A DNA stretch of 64,000 nucleotides from an uncultured Flavobacteriaceae bacterium (GCA_913048115.1 CAJWVI010000004.1:33060-97059), one strand, 5' to 3'; counted from the stretch's first letter, positions 54,496 to 63,957 are shown. Program-made: numbers and translations. The notes: generated from the sequence alone by a model not told the origin.

Positions 54496-57400
54496 CTACT
54501 CGTTTTTTTCTATACCACTATTAAAATTTGATGGAAAACTAGTATCATCTGGAACAAAAGGAGTGTCTGTTTCTTGGCCTTCTAGGCTAAGCTTCTTATT
54601 AAATAATTTTTTCATCAACTCGCTAAGGGTATTAAAATCTACAGAGTATGACATCCCTAATCCCTGCTCAAAGATTTGATCTTCTCCAATAAATTGAATG
54701 TCGGCTTGACGGTTAAAAAAGTTCATTCTTAGTGTTCCATCTTCATTGATAAGCCACTGCACTTCAATATCTCCTGCAATAGCCGTTTCATTGGCTCCAC
54801 CCACAGGAATACCTACTTTACCATTAATTAAGATACGCTCATTAATTTGGCTTTGTAGTGATATACCTACTCGATCTGCAGTTTCTTGGTTGGGCAACCT
54901 ACTTCCTTGAGAATAATCTAAGCCTATATTAAATTTCCCTTCTTCATCGGCAAACAATTTACTCACCAAATTACTTACTCTATCTGCCAAAGTTCCTGCA
55001 AAGTTTGCACCTCCCAAACCATCATTCACAAAACTACCTGTGGTTAATAAAAAAATAGCTTGCTTCTCCCTATCTTCTTTGTTTTGGAGCTTAAATTCTA
55101 ATTCACTTTTTACCGTAGAGCCAGTTCTTGGAAAGTCTATTCTAAAATTTAATTCTGGCTGTATAATCTCACCGGTTAAATCAACTAGGACATCTACAGG
55201 TATTTTTCTGTTAAAAGAGGGATTATCTAGTAAAACTGCTGGGTTTGCATCAATGGCATATTTGGCGCTAATATTAAGACGTGCGCGATCAGGCTCACCA
55301 TCCCAATTAATATTTCCGCCTGGCACTACTGCAATCTTTTTTTGAATAATACCACTATATCTAAAATCATACAAGCCCTCAATGACGGTAAACTCTCCCC
55401 ACATATTAAATTTTCCTTTAGTGTCTAGACGTATCAAGAGTGTTCCTGCCCCACGCCCCTTGAGCGTAGAATTATTTACCTTATCAATCACTACTTCTAC
55501 CTCTGCATTATCGTTTATGTCTAAATCAAAATCTACAGAAAGTCCTTTAATTTCTTTATTTATTATTTGCTCACCACTAATACGTGCACGCTTCTCTTGT
55601 GGAGAAAGAAACTTAATAAAGCTGTCATCACCAATATACTCTGTATCACTTAATGGAATTTTAAATGTAGTACCCTTCTGTGTTGTGGCAAACACCTTAA
55701 TTGCGAGCTCGTCAATAGGACCATTTATAGAAGCATTCCCGCCAATAAAAGAGGTCCCATAATAAAGTTCATCATCGTCTGGAGGTGTGTCCAAGACCAG
55801 CAATCTATCTTCTGCTAGAATATCCATGTTTAAGCTCCAATCACTATAATTATTATGGATTGCTTTACCAGAAAATATTCCTTTTGTGTCAAATTTGGTG
55901 TCTGTAATTTCTGTGGCTGTAATTTTAAGAGTATCTCTTGAAACAACCATTTGTGTGCTATTGGCTAAATCAAAATCTACATTAAGATATGGAATTTTTA
56001 ACCCACTATTTTTTAAATTTATTCTCCCTAGCACCTCTGGGGATTTATAATTACCTATTACCTGCAATGCCCCAGATGCCTCGCCCCTAATATTTGTAAT
56101 TACATTTGCTCCAAAGGGAGTCAAGGCCTTTAAATTGAAATCATTTAACCTAACGTCAAGGTCTATTTGAGATTCTTTAGGAGCTAAATCAATAGTTCCT
56201 ATTGCACTAATAGATTTTACATACTCATTAATTAATGTGGTATTTACACTGTACTGGGTAAGGTCTTCATTGCCTTTAATATCTAATGAGAGATCACCAA
56301 AAGCAATGGTATTAATAATAACATTGTCAACAGTTAGGTTTGAGTTTGGGTAGTAGGCACCTTTTTCATGTAAAAGTGATAAAGACCCGTTGGTATTTCC
56401 AGAAATTTGCAAACTATCAACAGATGGAATAATGTTACCGATATTTACATCCTTAAAACGAACCTTTAGATCTTTATACGTGGAATCTCTTATAACGCCT
56501 GCAAATGCAATTTCCTGCTCTTTGTAATTGAGCTGTAAAGAATCGATTGCTATGGCATTAAAGCTATCATCAAAGACCACTTTATTCTTTTTGTTGTTGG
56601 TTTGGTTTACATACCAAATGTTGTTTTTATAAGAAATTTCAGACTTCTTAATACCTACAACAGATTTTCCTTCTGGATTGATTGTGTAGTACAAAGCCAA
56701 ATCAAAAAGGTCTTCTTTTTGAGGCCCTCCTTTAAACACAGACTGGACATACAACGTATCATTATAGGTCTTATTTATTAAACTAAAATCAATTAAATCA
56801 TACACACCAGTGTAGACAGAGTCTACACTTACATAAGTGTTATACAATGGATTATCATTATCAACCTGTACTCTTACTTTACCAAGATAGTTGTTATTAA
56901 GCAGCAACTCGGGAGATTTAAAATCTAACAGAAACTTAGATTCATCAGAGGACACAGAGCCTTTAATTCTTGAGTTTTCACCTAGTTGAATTTGCGGCAC
57001 AAAGACTTCTATTATTTTATTAAATACAGAAAGATCATAGTCTATATATTGGTTGGTGGTGACCTCTTGTGGAATATAGTTAGCGTACATACTCCCCAAG
57101 CCATTTCTAAATAAATTTGAAATATCCTTGATTAAAAACTTTCCTGAAATTTTACCATTTACAATGTCTGGTGAGTTTACATCAATTACGCGTTCATTGT
57201 TTTTAAAAGAAGAAATAATCTTAAAATCATCAAAGTAAAAATCATCTATCTCGTTCTGGTAAAACGTTTCTTGAAATGAAAAAGAACCAACAATATCATC
57301 AATAGTAGTTCCATCCATATCAACGCGAAGCTTTCCTGCCAACACTGAAATACTATCTCGTTTAAAAAGATTTAGCTGGTTTAATTCTGCATAATAAACA

Positions 57401-58884
57401 TCTGCCTCAAAGTCATATTGATTAAAGGTTTTTGAAACATCTATAAGTCCTTTAAAATCTAGCTGCACATTAGGATCATCTATGGCTAGATCTCCATTAA
57501 AAACAGGGTCTTTTAAAGCGCCTTGTATTGAAATATTCTTGTAATCATAGCCTTTAAAGGTAAATGAGGATATACTACCCTGCAGGCGCGTGTCAACCGT
57601 TTGTTGTGTAAAACCACGGCCGTTAAAATTTAAATTGGCAGTCACTCTGCCAAGTGCTGTTGATTGTGATAAGACACCTATATCAAATTTAGAAAACATT
57701 AGGTTCCCGACATAAGTTGCTCGATCTACATCTGTGTAATCATTTATTGTGAGAAGTGCGTCAATACTACCAATATCACTCAAGAAAGAAGCCTCTGTAA
57801 CCAATCTAGTACTGTTAATTTTGGTGCTTCCATTATAATTAAATACGCCTGCTTTTTTTAATTCTTCTGGTACTAATGGACCAATAATATTGGGCAAAAA
57901 CCGTCTTAAATCATAATAACTAGTTGTAATGTCATGGCGCTTTAAGTTAATCTTAAAAGCATTGGCACCTTTTACAACATCCTTAAAATAAAAGTCTCCA
58001 ACCACCCTAGTATCTCCGGTGCGCAAGAAACCCCTCGTAAATGAAAAATCATTTAAGGTTCCTTTAAAGTTTCCTTTAAAGTCAAGAATTTGATTGGCGC
58101 CAAACTCGTTATAGAAGCCTTTAAGATCATTGGTGGCTATGGAAGAATTAGTGAAGTTTCCAGTAAACACCACTGTATTTACAAAGTTTGAAAAACCATT
58201 TGCCGCATAATTCATCACAACATCACCCACCAAATTACTTTGCAGGGTTTGAAGCTGCATATCTTTTAAAACCATCTGCTTTTGGGTATACGAAAACAGA
58301 GTCTTAAGACCTTTAATTTGAAAACCACGAGCAGCAGAAAGGCTAATAGATTGAACGTTTGCAAAAACCTCTGGCCCTATTATTTTAAATTCTTTAGCAG
58401 CTGCAGACACCTTTGTTAGGTTAAACAATAATGGTGTTGACAGGTTTTCATCGGTGATTTTAATATGGCTGTTTTCTATCACTACATCATCTCCAAAAAG
58501 TTTAAATATGGAGCTGCGCTTAGTTCCAGAATTAAAAGAGCTTACAAAAATAGACATGTTGTCTCTTGCTTCATCTTTGTAGGTTTTTATAAAGAGCTTT
58601 GCTTTAGTAAGCTTTATATATCCAAGGTCTATATCTGCTTTGAGTACCTTTGAAAAACTTAGAATATTGGTTTGTACCTGCTTGCTAAAAATTAATGTAT
58701 CTTGATGGTGGTCTTTTATAAATACATTACGCGCATCTATTTTGCCTTGCCAATTTAATCCTATTCTATGTATGGATATATTGGCGTCGTAGGTTTCTTG
58801 TAGATGATCGGTAAGCTTTACCGCTAGTTTTGTTTGAACAGAGGGAAGCGACAAAACAATAACCAATAGCATGACTAGCAACAC
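54496..58884 (-). CDS. TamB-like translocation and assembly module protein (DUF490)
   Basis: The 1462-residue protein starts (from the GTG at 58884) with a hydrophobic helix, then a very long repetitive beta-helical taco built from short strands, and a C-terminal TamB domain with FWLTTGSFVNDGLG-like residues (AIFLLTTGSFVNDGLGGA), EVQWLINEDGTLRMNFF and YSVDFNTLSELMKK. TamB proteins bridge the inner and outer membranes and carry phospholipid or help assemble outer-membrane proteins. The annotated start lacks the cationic residues of a signal anchor. Those residues lie in frame just upstream (58885-58941), without an ATG, GTG or TTG (see findings). No partner TamA is in this window. Confidence 0.92.
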   Translation of the reverse strand: MLLVMLLVIVLSLPSVQTKLAVKLTDHLQETYDANISIHRIGLNWQGKIDARNVFIKDHHQDTLIFSKQVQTNILSFSKVLKADIDLGYIKLTKAKLFIKTYKDEARDNMSIFVSSFNSGTKRSSIFKLFGDDVVIENSHIKITDENLSTPLLFNLTKVSAAAKEFKIIGPEVFANVQSISLSAARGFQIKGLKTLFSYTQKQMVLKDMQLQTLQSNLVGDVVMNYAANGFSNFVNTVVFTGNFTNSSIATNDLKGFYNEFGANQILDFKGNFKGTLNDFSFTRGFLRTGDTRVVGDFYFKDVVKGANAFKINLKRHDITTSYYDLRRFLPNIIGPLVPEELKKAGVFNYNGSTKINSTRLVTEASFLSDIGSIDALLTINDYTDVDRATYVGNLMFSKFDIGVLSQSTALGRVTANLNFNGRGFTQQTVDTRLQGSISSFTFKGYDYKNISIQGALKDPVFNGDLAIDDPNVQLDFKGLIDVSKTFNQYDFEADVYYAELNQLNLFKRDSISVLAGKLRVDMDGTTIDDIVGSFSFQETFYQNEIDDFYFDDFKIISSFKNNERVIDVNSPDIVNGKISGKFLIKDISNLFRNGLGSMYANYIPQEVTTNQYIDYDLSVFNKIIEVFVPQIQLGENSRIKGSVSSDESKFLLDFKSPELLLNNNYLGKVRVQVDNDNPLYNTYVSVDSVYTGVYDLIDFSLINKTYNDTLYVQSVFKGGPQKEDLFDLALYYTINPEGKSVVGIKKSEISYKNNIWYVNQTNNKKNKVVFDDSFNAIAIDSLQLNYKEQEIAFAGVIRDSTYKDLKVRFKDVNIGNIIPSVDSLQISGNTNGSLSLLHEKGAYYPNSNLTVDNVIINTIAFGDLSLDIKGNEDLTQYSVNTTLINEYVKSISAIGTIDLAPKESQIDLDVRLNDFNLKALTPFGANVITNIRGEASGALQVIGNYKSPEVLGRINLKNSGLKIPYLNVDFDLANSTQMVVSRDTLKITATEITDTKFDTKGIFSGKAIHNNYSDWSLNMDILAEDRLLVLDTPPDDDELYYGTSFIGGNASINGPIDELAIKVFATTQKGTTFKIPLSDTEYIGDDSFIKFLSPQEKRARISGEQIINKEIKGLSVDFDLDINDNAEVEVVIDKVNNSTLKGRGAGTLLIRLDTKGKFNMWGEFTVIEGLYDFRYSGIIQKKIAVVPGGNINWDGEPDRARLNISAKYAIDANPAVLLDNPSFNRKIPVDVLVDLTGEIIQPELNFRIDFPRTGSTVKSELEFKLQNKEDREKQAIFLLTTGSFVNDGLGGANFAGTLADRVSNLVSKLFADEEGKFNIGLDYSQGSRLPNQETADRVGISLQSQINERILINGKVGIPVGGANETAIAGDIEVQWLINEDGTLRMNFFNRQADIQFIGEDQIFEQGLGMSYSVDFNTLSELMKKLFNKKLSLEGQETDTPFVPDDTSFPSNFNSGIEKNE

Positions 58885-58923
58885 GAGTATTACAATTAAT
58901 CGAACTATTATTTTTCTTAATTT

Positions 58924-58952
58924 TTTGATACGCTTATAAAGTTATAATTTTA
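58924..58952 (+). promoter_or_regulatory. promoter-like sequence for tsaD
   Basis: TTTG at 58924-58927, a 17-base spacer, and TAATTTTA at 58945-58952 fit TTTG-N17-TAnnTTTG with one mismatch in the last base. A start near 58959 would give a leader of about 20 bases before the GTG at 58978. Confidence 0.45.
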
Positions 58953-58977
58953 CAATCAATAAATATGCCTTAATCCA

Positions 58978-60000
58978 GTGATAGAAAAAAATTGTTATAT
59001 TCTTGGTATTGAATCTTCTTGTGATGATACTGCTGCGGCCGTGATTAACAACGGGGTTATCTTAAGCAATGTTGTGGCAACACAAAAAATTCATGAGGCT
59101 TACGGTGGCGTGGTTCCAGAGCTTGCCTCTAGAGCACACCAACAAAACATTGTACCGGTGGTTCACCAAGCGTTACAAGAAGCAAATATCGATAAAAAAC
59201 AACTAAGTGCCATAGCCTTTACAAGAGGTCCTGGATTGATGGGCTCTCTATTGGTAGGAACCTCATTTTCAAAGTCTTTAGCCTTTGGTTTGGACATACC
59301 GCTTCTAGATGTAAACCATATGCAGGCACACATATTGGCTCATTTTATAAAAGCCGAAGGTCAAAAAGCACCTAACTTTCCTTTTTTAGCCCTCACAATT
59401 AGTGGCGGGCATACTCAAATTGTAAAGGTAACTAGTCATTTTGATCTGGAAGTTATTGGCCAAACCATCGATGATGCTGTTGGTGAGGCTTTTGACAAAA
59501 GCGCTAAAATTTTAGGACTACCCTACCCTGGCGGACCTTTAATAGACAAGTATGCGCAACTTGGAGATCCAAAAAGGTTTCCATTCCCAAAGCCAAAAGT
59601 AAGCCCCTTAGATTTTAGCTTTAGTGGTCTAAAGACTTCTGTACTTTATTTTATTCAAAAAAATGTAGCAGAAAATCCAGACTTCATAACACAAAATATG
59701 GAAGATATTTGTGCTAGTCTTCAACACACAATTGTTTCTTATTTAATGGATAAACTTAAAAATGCTGTAAAACAAACAGGTATTAAGGAAGTTGCTATTG
59801 GAGGAGGTGTTTCTGCAAATAGTGGCATAAGACACGCGCTCAAAGAGGCAGAAAACAAATATGGTTGGAAAACACATATTCCAAACTTTGAGTTTTGCAC
59901 AGACAATGCTGGTATGATAGCAATGGTAGGAGAATTAAAGTACAAGCAAAAGCAATTTGCAGACGTCAATGTAACAGCAAATGCAAGAATGAAATTATAA
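58978..60000 (+). CDS. tsaD: tRNA N6-threonylcarbamoyladenosine transferase
   Basis: TsaD transfers the threonylcarbamoyl group to A37 of tRNAs that read ANN codons, together with TsaB and TsaE. The 340-residue protein has ILGIESSCDDTAAAV, the metal-binding VNHMQAHILAH (His114, His118), FPFLALTISGGHTQI, DDAVGEAFDKSAKILGLPYPGGP and the IGGGVSANSGIR loop. It starts at GTG, which keeps the standard N-terminus. It is followed at 26 bases by rsmE. Confidence 0.97.
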   Translation: MIEKNCYILGIESSCDDTAAAVINNGVILSNVVATQKIHEAYGGVVPELASRAHQQNIVPVVHQALQEANIDKKQLSAIAFTRGPGLMGSLLVGTSFSKSLAFGLDIPLLDVNHMQAHILAHFIKAEGQKAPNFPFLALTISGGHTQIVKVTSHFDLEVIGQTIDDAVGEAFDKSAKILGLPYPGGPLIDKYAQLGDPKRFPFPKPKVSPLDFSFSGLKTSVLYFIQKNVAENPDFITQNMEDICASLQHTIVSYLMDKLKNAVKQTGIKEVAIGGGVSANSGIRHALKEAENKYGWKTHIPNFEFCTDNAGMIAMVGELKYKQKQFADVNVTANARMKL

Positions 60001-60026
60001 TGAGCACAAAGCAAAACACATAAGCA

Positions 60027-60743
60027 ATGCAACTATTTTATAGCCCAAATCTTAGCGCTAAAGACACTCAACTTGTTTTTAACAAAGAAGAAAGCAAACA
60101 TATTGGAAAAGTATTAAGAAAACAAATTGGAGATGTCCTGCACCTCACCAATGGAAAAGGAATGCTTTTCACGGCTAGCCTAGAAAGCAACGACCCTAAA
60201 CATTGCATTGCGAGCATTACGGCTGTTGAAGAAAAAAAACCGCTACCCTACACCTTACATTTGGCTATAGCTCCCACAAAATTAAACGACAGGTTTGAGT
60301 GGTTTTTAGAAAAAGCAACAGAAATTGGCATCACCCAGATAACACCCATTATTTGCAAGCACAGTGAACGTAAAAGGATAAAACCAGAGCGGTATGAGAA
60401 AATCATGCAAAGTGCCGCCAAACAGTCCTTAAAATCTCATTTTCCTGTATTAAATGAAATGCTAAGCTTTACAGACTTTGTAGCAAAGTACAAAAGTGAT
60501 CCTTCTCAAAGGCTAATTGCTCATTGTGAAGAAACAGAAAAAACATCTTTAAAATCACAAATCACACCAGGCGGAAATCATATTGTAATGGTGGGCCCAG
60601 AAGGAGATTTTTCTAGCCCTGAAATAACACTTGCAGTATCAAGGGGTTTTTCTCCTGTGAGCCTTGGCACAAATAGACTAAGAACAGAAACAGCTGCTAT
60701 TGTTGTTTGCCATAGCATTTGTTATAGCAATGAAGCAGAGTGA
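60027..60743 (+). CDS. rsmE: 16S rRNA m3U1498 methyltransferase
   Basis: RsmE methylates N3 of U1498 in 16S rRNA. The 238-residue protein has an N-terminal PUA-like domain (HIGKVLRKQIGDVLHLTNGKG), then a SPOUT domain with FEWFLEKATEIGITQITPIICKHSER, MVGPEGDFSSPEI and the knot end SLGTNRLRTETAAIVVCHSI. Length and motifs match the family. It is probably in an operon with tsaD. A gap of 96 bases to the DUF4159 gene holds a TATCTTTG element at 60776-60783. Confidence 0.95.
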   Translation: MQLFYSPNLSAKDTQLVFNKEESKHIGKVLRKQIGDVLHLTNGKGMLFTASLESNDPKHCIASITAVEEKKPLPYTLHLAIAPTKLNDRFEWFLEKATEIGITQITPIICKHSERKRIKPERYEKIMQSAAKQSLKSHFPVLNEMLSFTDFVAKYKSDPSQRLIAHCEETEKTSLKSQITPGGNHIVMVGPEGDFSSPEITLAVSRGFSPVSLGTNRLRTETAAIVVCHSICYSNEAE

Positions 60744-60775
60744 GTTTTTAGTGTGCTTTTTTTAGGGCTAAAAAA

Positions 60776-60783
60776 TATCTTTG
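60776..60783 (+). promoter_or_regulatory. -7 promoter element for the DUF4159 gene
   Basis: TATCTTTG matches TAnnTTTG exactly, about 57 bases before the ATG at 60840. A nearer, imperfect copy (TACTTTTA) lies at 60826-60833. No -33 TTG at standard spacing is seen. Confidence 0.4.
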
Positions 60784-60839
60784 AGTTCATTAAATAAAAG
60801 ACACCTTATCTTTTTTCATTTTTCGTACTTTTACATTAT

Positions 60840-61481
60840 ATGATATTTCGACTCGCTATTGTTCTACTTTTTTTTACACACATCACCAAGGCACAAGACA
60901 TCGCTGTCTTGAAATATAGTGGTGGTGGTGATTGGTACAGCAACCCTTCATCGATAGGCAATTTAGCCGTTTTTTGTAATAAAGAAATTAACACCACACT
61001 AAGTGTCAAACCAAAAACAGTTAGCCCAAATAGCATCGATATTTTTGAGTACCCTTTTTTACACATGACAGGGCACGGTAATGTTTTTTTCTCTGAAGAG
61101 GATATAGAAAACCTAAGAAGCTATCTAAGCAGTGGTGGGTTTCTACACATTGATGATAACTATGGGATGGATCAATACCTTCGGAAAGAAATCTCAAAAC
61201 TATTCCCTAACCAAACACTGCGAGAGCTTCCTGCTAAGCATAGATTGTTCTCATATCCTTATAAATTTCCTGATGGCCTACCCAAAATTCACGAACATGA
61301 CAATGCAAGGCCTCAGGGGCTTGTTATAGAAATACAGGGAAGAATTGTACTACTATACACCTTTGAAAGTGATCTTGGAGATGGCTGGGAAGATCAAGAA
61401 GTACACAATGACCCGCCTTCGGTAAGACTAAAGGCCCTGCGTATGGGAGCCAATATTATTACCTACGCATTTGAACATTAA
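60840..61481 (+). CDS. DUF4159 family secreted protein
   Basis: The 213-residue protein has a signal peptide (LAIVLLFFTHITKAQ). The core contains IAVLKYSGGGDWYSNPSSIGNLAVF, YPFLHMTGHGNVFFSEEDIENLRSYLSSGGFLHIDD and ELPAKHRLFSYPYKFPDGLPKIHEHD. This matches DUF4159, whose fold resembles class I glutamine amidotransferases, but no catalytic triad is evident. Family members are often near BatA/VWA operons; here the neighbours are RNA-modifying enzymes instead. It should be periplasmic. Function unknown. Confidence 0.86.
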   Translation: MIFRLAIVLLFFTHITKAQDIAVLKYSGGGDWYSNPSSIGNLAVFCNKEINTTLSVKPKTVSPNSIDIFEYPFLHMTGHGNVFFSEEDIENLRSYLSSGGFLHIDDNYGMDQYLRKEISKLFPNQTLRELPAKHRLFSYPYKFPDGLPKIHEHDNARPQGLVIEIQGRIVLLYTFESDLGDGWEDQEVHNDPPSVRLKALRMGANIITYAFEH

Positions 61482-61493
61482 AAAATATCTGTT

Positions 61494-62030
61494 TTGCCGC
61501 AACAACTTACACACACAACCACCCCTGTATCTAAGAGCACTTGCTCAATACTACTCGTGTGTGATGGTGTAACAAGTCCTGCTAATATTGGCGGATTGTT
61601 TAGGCTATGTGATGCCCTTGGCATACAGCACATCTTTTTTTGTGGAAACAGGATAGATATCACTAGCTCAAGAGTTAAAAGAACAGCAAGACATACACAC
61701 ACGATCATTTCTTATACAGATGACGTAGATTGCCTTGAGACATTAAAAAACCTAAAAGAAGAGGGATACCAATCCTTGGTGCTAGAGTTAACAAATAAAA
61801 GCAAACCACTTGAAAATTTTTCTATTTTAAACAACAAGCCGCTTGCCCTTATTATAGGAAATGAAAAACAAGGTGTTTCCAAAAGGGTATTAGAACAAAA
61901 CAATAGCCACCTACATATAGAAATGCTAGGAAACAATAGCAGCATGAATGTTACCCAAGCGGCAGCTATAGCGGTGTATACGCTTTCAAAAAAAATCAAA
62001 GAATACCAAAAGAGCGTCTCTAGCTTGTAG
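61494..62030 (+). CDS. SpoU-type RNA 2'-O-methyltransferase (single SPOUT domain)
   Basis: The 178-residue protein starts at TTG, 12 bases after the previous stop; no ATG is available that keeps the first strand. It has VCDGVTSPANIGGLFRLCDAL, the second motif LALIIGNEKQGVS and the knot motif IEMLGNNSSMNVTQAAAIAVY. It has no N-terminal RNA-binding domain, like TrmL- or TrmH-minimal types. It differs from the 263-residue TrmH at 28278. The target may be tRNA. It is between the DUF4159 gene and a THUMP-like methyltransferase gene. Confidence 0.92.
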   Translation: MPQQLTHTTTPVSKSTCSILLVCDGVTSPANIGGLFRLCDALGIQHIFFCGNRIDITSSRVKRTARHTHTIISYTDDVDCLETLKNLKEEGYQSLVLELTNKSKPLENFSILNNKPLALIIGNEKQGVSKRVLEQNNSHLHIEMLGNNSSMNVTQAAAIAVYTLSKKIKEYQKSVSSL

Positions 62031-62034
62031 GTTG

Positions 62035-62042
62035 TATCTTTG
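62035..62042 (+). promoter_or_regulatory. -7 promoter element for the THUMP-like methyltransferase gene
   Basis: TATCTTTG is a perfect TAnnTTTG just after the previous stop, about 32 bases before the TTG start at 62074. No clear -33 TTG is at standard spacing. Confidence 0.4.
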
Positions 62043-62073
62043 AAGATATATTTTTACTCAAAAAAACAACACC

Positions 62074-63252
62074 TTGTTTGATCATTTACTACAAGACGAA
62101 GTACAAGACTTTATAAAAGGTTTTCAAGCAGATATCTCTCAACTAGCGCTCTGCGGAAGCCCTTTTAAAAACGTTACTGTTACGGAACTTATAGTACAAA
62201 TACAAAGCAGGCAAAAAGCAAAATCAAAACTACCAACGTGGTTTAATACCTTAGGCATTGTATATGCGCCAAAACTAAATCTTGAACAAACATCCTCTGA
62301 GCTTACGGCAGCCTATAAGCAAGAGTTGATACAGGGTAAAACCCTAGCAGATATAACTGGTGGTTTTGGCGTTGATAGCTATTTCTTTGCACAGAGATTT
62401 GAGCAAGTACATCATTTTGAAATACAAAAGCACTTATCAAGTATTGTAAAGCATAACCTAGCGCAATTGCCAAAGAGAAATGTTACAAGCCATCATGCAG
62501 ATGCAATACAGGCAATAAAACAGCAGGAGTTTGATGTTATATACGCAGACCCCTCGAGACGTCATGGCAGTAAAGGAAAAGTATTTTTCTTAGAAGATTG
62601 TGAGCCAAATATTCCTAAACACTTAGACTATTTGTTGGATAGGTGCCAAACACTACTTGTAAAAACATCCCCTATGCTAGATTTGTCTATAGGCATGAAA
62701 ACGCTTCACGGTGTTGAGAGCGTTCATATCGTGGCGGTACAAAATGATGTCAAAGAAGTGCTATGGGTTTTGTCTAAAAAGGAGCAAAAAACACCAGAAA
62801 TACACACCGTTAATTTTACTAAAAACAGAATTCAAAAATTTCAGTTTTCCTGGAACACACCTGCCGAAATTTCTTTACATGCTCCACAAAAATATGTGTA
62901 TGAACCAAACGCTGCTATCATGAAAAGTGGCGCTTTTAACCAAATGTGCGAAACCTTCGAGATAGCAAAACTTCATAAACACAGCCACCTATACACCTGC
63001 AATACCTTGGTTGATTTTCCTGGCAGAAGGTTTACTGTAGACAAGATGATTTTATATTCAAAAAAAGAAATGCGTCGTGGTATTGATTTTGATAAAGCAA
63101 ACATAAGCACCAGAAATTTTCCAGAATCTGTAGCGACATTACGTGATAAATGGAAGCTAAAAGAAGGTGGAGATCGCTATTTGTTTTTCACAACCATTGA
63201 AAATGACAAAAAAATACTATTAATTTGTTCAAAAATTACTGATGAAATATAA
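62074..63252 (+). CDS. class I methyltransferase with THUMP-like C-terminal domain
   Basis: The 392-residue protein starts at TTG. The Rossmann domain has the SAM motif LADITGGFGVDSYFFAQRF, the DAIQAIKQQEFDVIYADPSRR loop, a DPSRR motif in place of DPPY/NPPY, and LVKTSPMLDLS. The C-terminal THUMP-like part contains YEPNAAIMKSGAFN and LYTCNTLVDFPGRRF. The family is seen in Bacteroidota and probably methylates RNA; the substrate is not known. Its last bases overlap the next gene by 11. Confidence 0.85.
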   Translation: MFDHLLQDEVQDFIKGFQADISQLALCGSPFKNVTVTELIVQIQSRQKAKSKLPTWFNTLGIVYAPKLNLEQTSSELTAAYKQELIQGKTLADITGGFGVDSYFFAQRFEQVHHFEIQKHLSSIVKHNLAQLPKRNVTSHHADAIQAIKQQEFDVIYADPSRRHGSKGKVFFLEDCEPNIPKHLDYLLDRCQTLLVKTSPMLDLSIGMKTLHGVESVHIVAVQNDVKEVLWVLSKKEQKTPEIHTVNFTKNRIQKFQFSWNTPAEISLHAPQKYVYEPNAAIMKSGAFNQMCETFEIAKLHKHSHLYTCNTLVDFPGRRFTVDKMILYSKKEMRRGIDFDKANISTRNFPESVATLRDKWKLKEGGDRYLFFTTIENDKKILLICSKITDEI

Positions 63253-63808
63253 TCTATTGCTTTTTCTTGTTTTATTTACTTGCATTGTTAAGGCTCAAAA
63301 TCCTTGTGATTATAAAATAAATGTAGACACAGAAGATGAAGTTTTTCAACTCACACAAGAGTCACTAATTGATTATACGGTAGCAAGTAAAAAAACCATA
63401 TTTGTATACTTTTCACTGATGAAGCAAGAGACTGTAAAATCTGTGGTGCTAAGTATATCCTTAAACAGTGAGGAAATTCCTCCATTAATTTGCTATGACA
63501 AGAAGAGTAGGATTTCTTTTTTATTAAGCAATGGTGTGTATGTCTCTGCACCATATTTAGGGATAGAAACATGTGGTAGACAATCTAGAGATGAAAATGC
63601 AATGAATAACAGTACTAGTGAAGCTTCTTTTTATCTAGATGATACAGCCCTTGAAAGGCTTGCAATTTCTCCTGTAGAAAGCTTACGTATTTCTACGGTA
63701 AAAGCAAATTTTGATCTTGCCTTAATAGATGTGATTAGCAATCAAGAGCTAGAGGCGCCTATTTACCCAAAAGAGTTTTTTATAAATACCCTGCCCTGTA
63801 TTGAATAA
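63242..63808 (+). CDS. secreted protein of unknown function
   Basis: The 188-residue protein has a signal peptide (YNLLLFLVLFTCIVKAQ) and no recognised domain. It is rich in strands and has four or so cysteines (QNPCDYKI, PLICYDK, IETCGRQSR and the terminal LPCIE) that could form disulphides. It overlaps the THUMP-like gene by 11 bases, so it is probably translated from the same mRNA. It would be periplasmic or outer-membrane associated. Confidence 0.65.
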   Translation: MKYNLLLFLVLFTCIVKAQNPCDYKINVDTEDEVFQLTQESLIDYTVASKKTIFVYFSLMKQETVKSVVLSISLNSEEIPPLICYDKKSRISFLLSNGVYVSAPYLGIETCGRQSRDENAMNNSTSEASFYLDDTALERLAISPVESLRISTVKANFDLALIDVISNQELEAPIYPKEFFINTLPCIE

Positions 63809-63894
63809 AAAAAACTCCTTTGATTTGAGTATGAGATACCTACTAAAATACGGCTAATTATTTCTATATTTTATTTAAAAAATATTGTTTTTAG

Positions 63895-63926
63895 TTTGCA
63901 AGAATGTTTTTTAAAATTTACATTTG
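63895..63926 (+). promoter_or_regulatory. promoter of the tRNA-Ser gene
   Basis: TTTG at 63895-63898, a 20-base spacer and TACATTTG at 63919-63926 match the Bacteroidota consensus TTTG-N(17-23)-TAnnTTTG exactly. The start would be near 63932, about 26 bases before the mature tRNA. This is the best-formed promoter in the window. Confidence 0.75.
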
Positions 63927-63957
63927 CAACCGCAATTTGAGTATGTTTAATTGCAAA

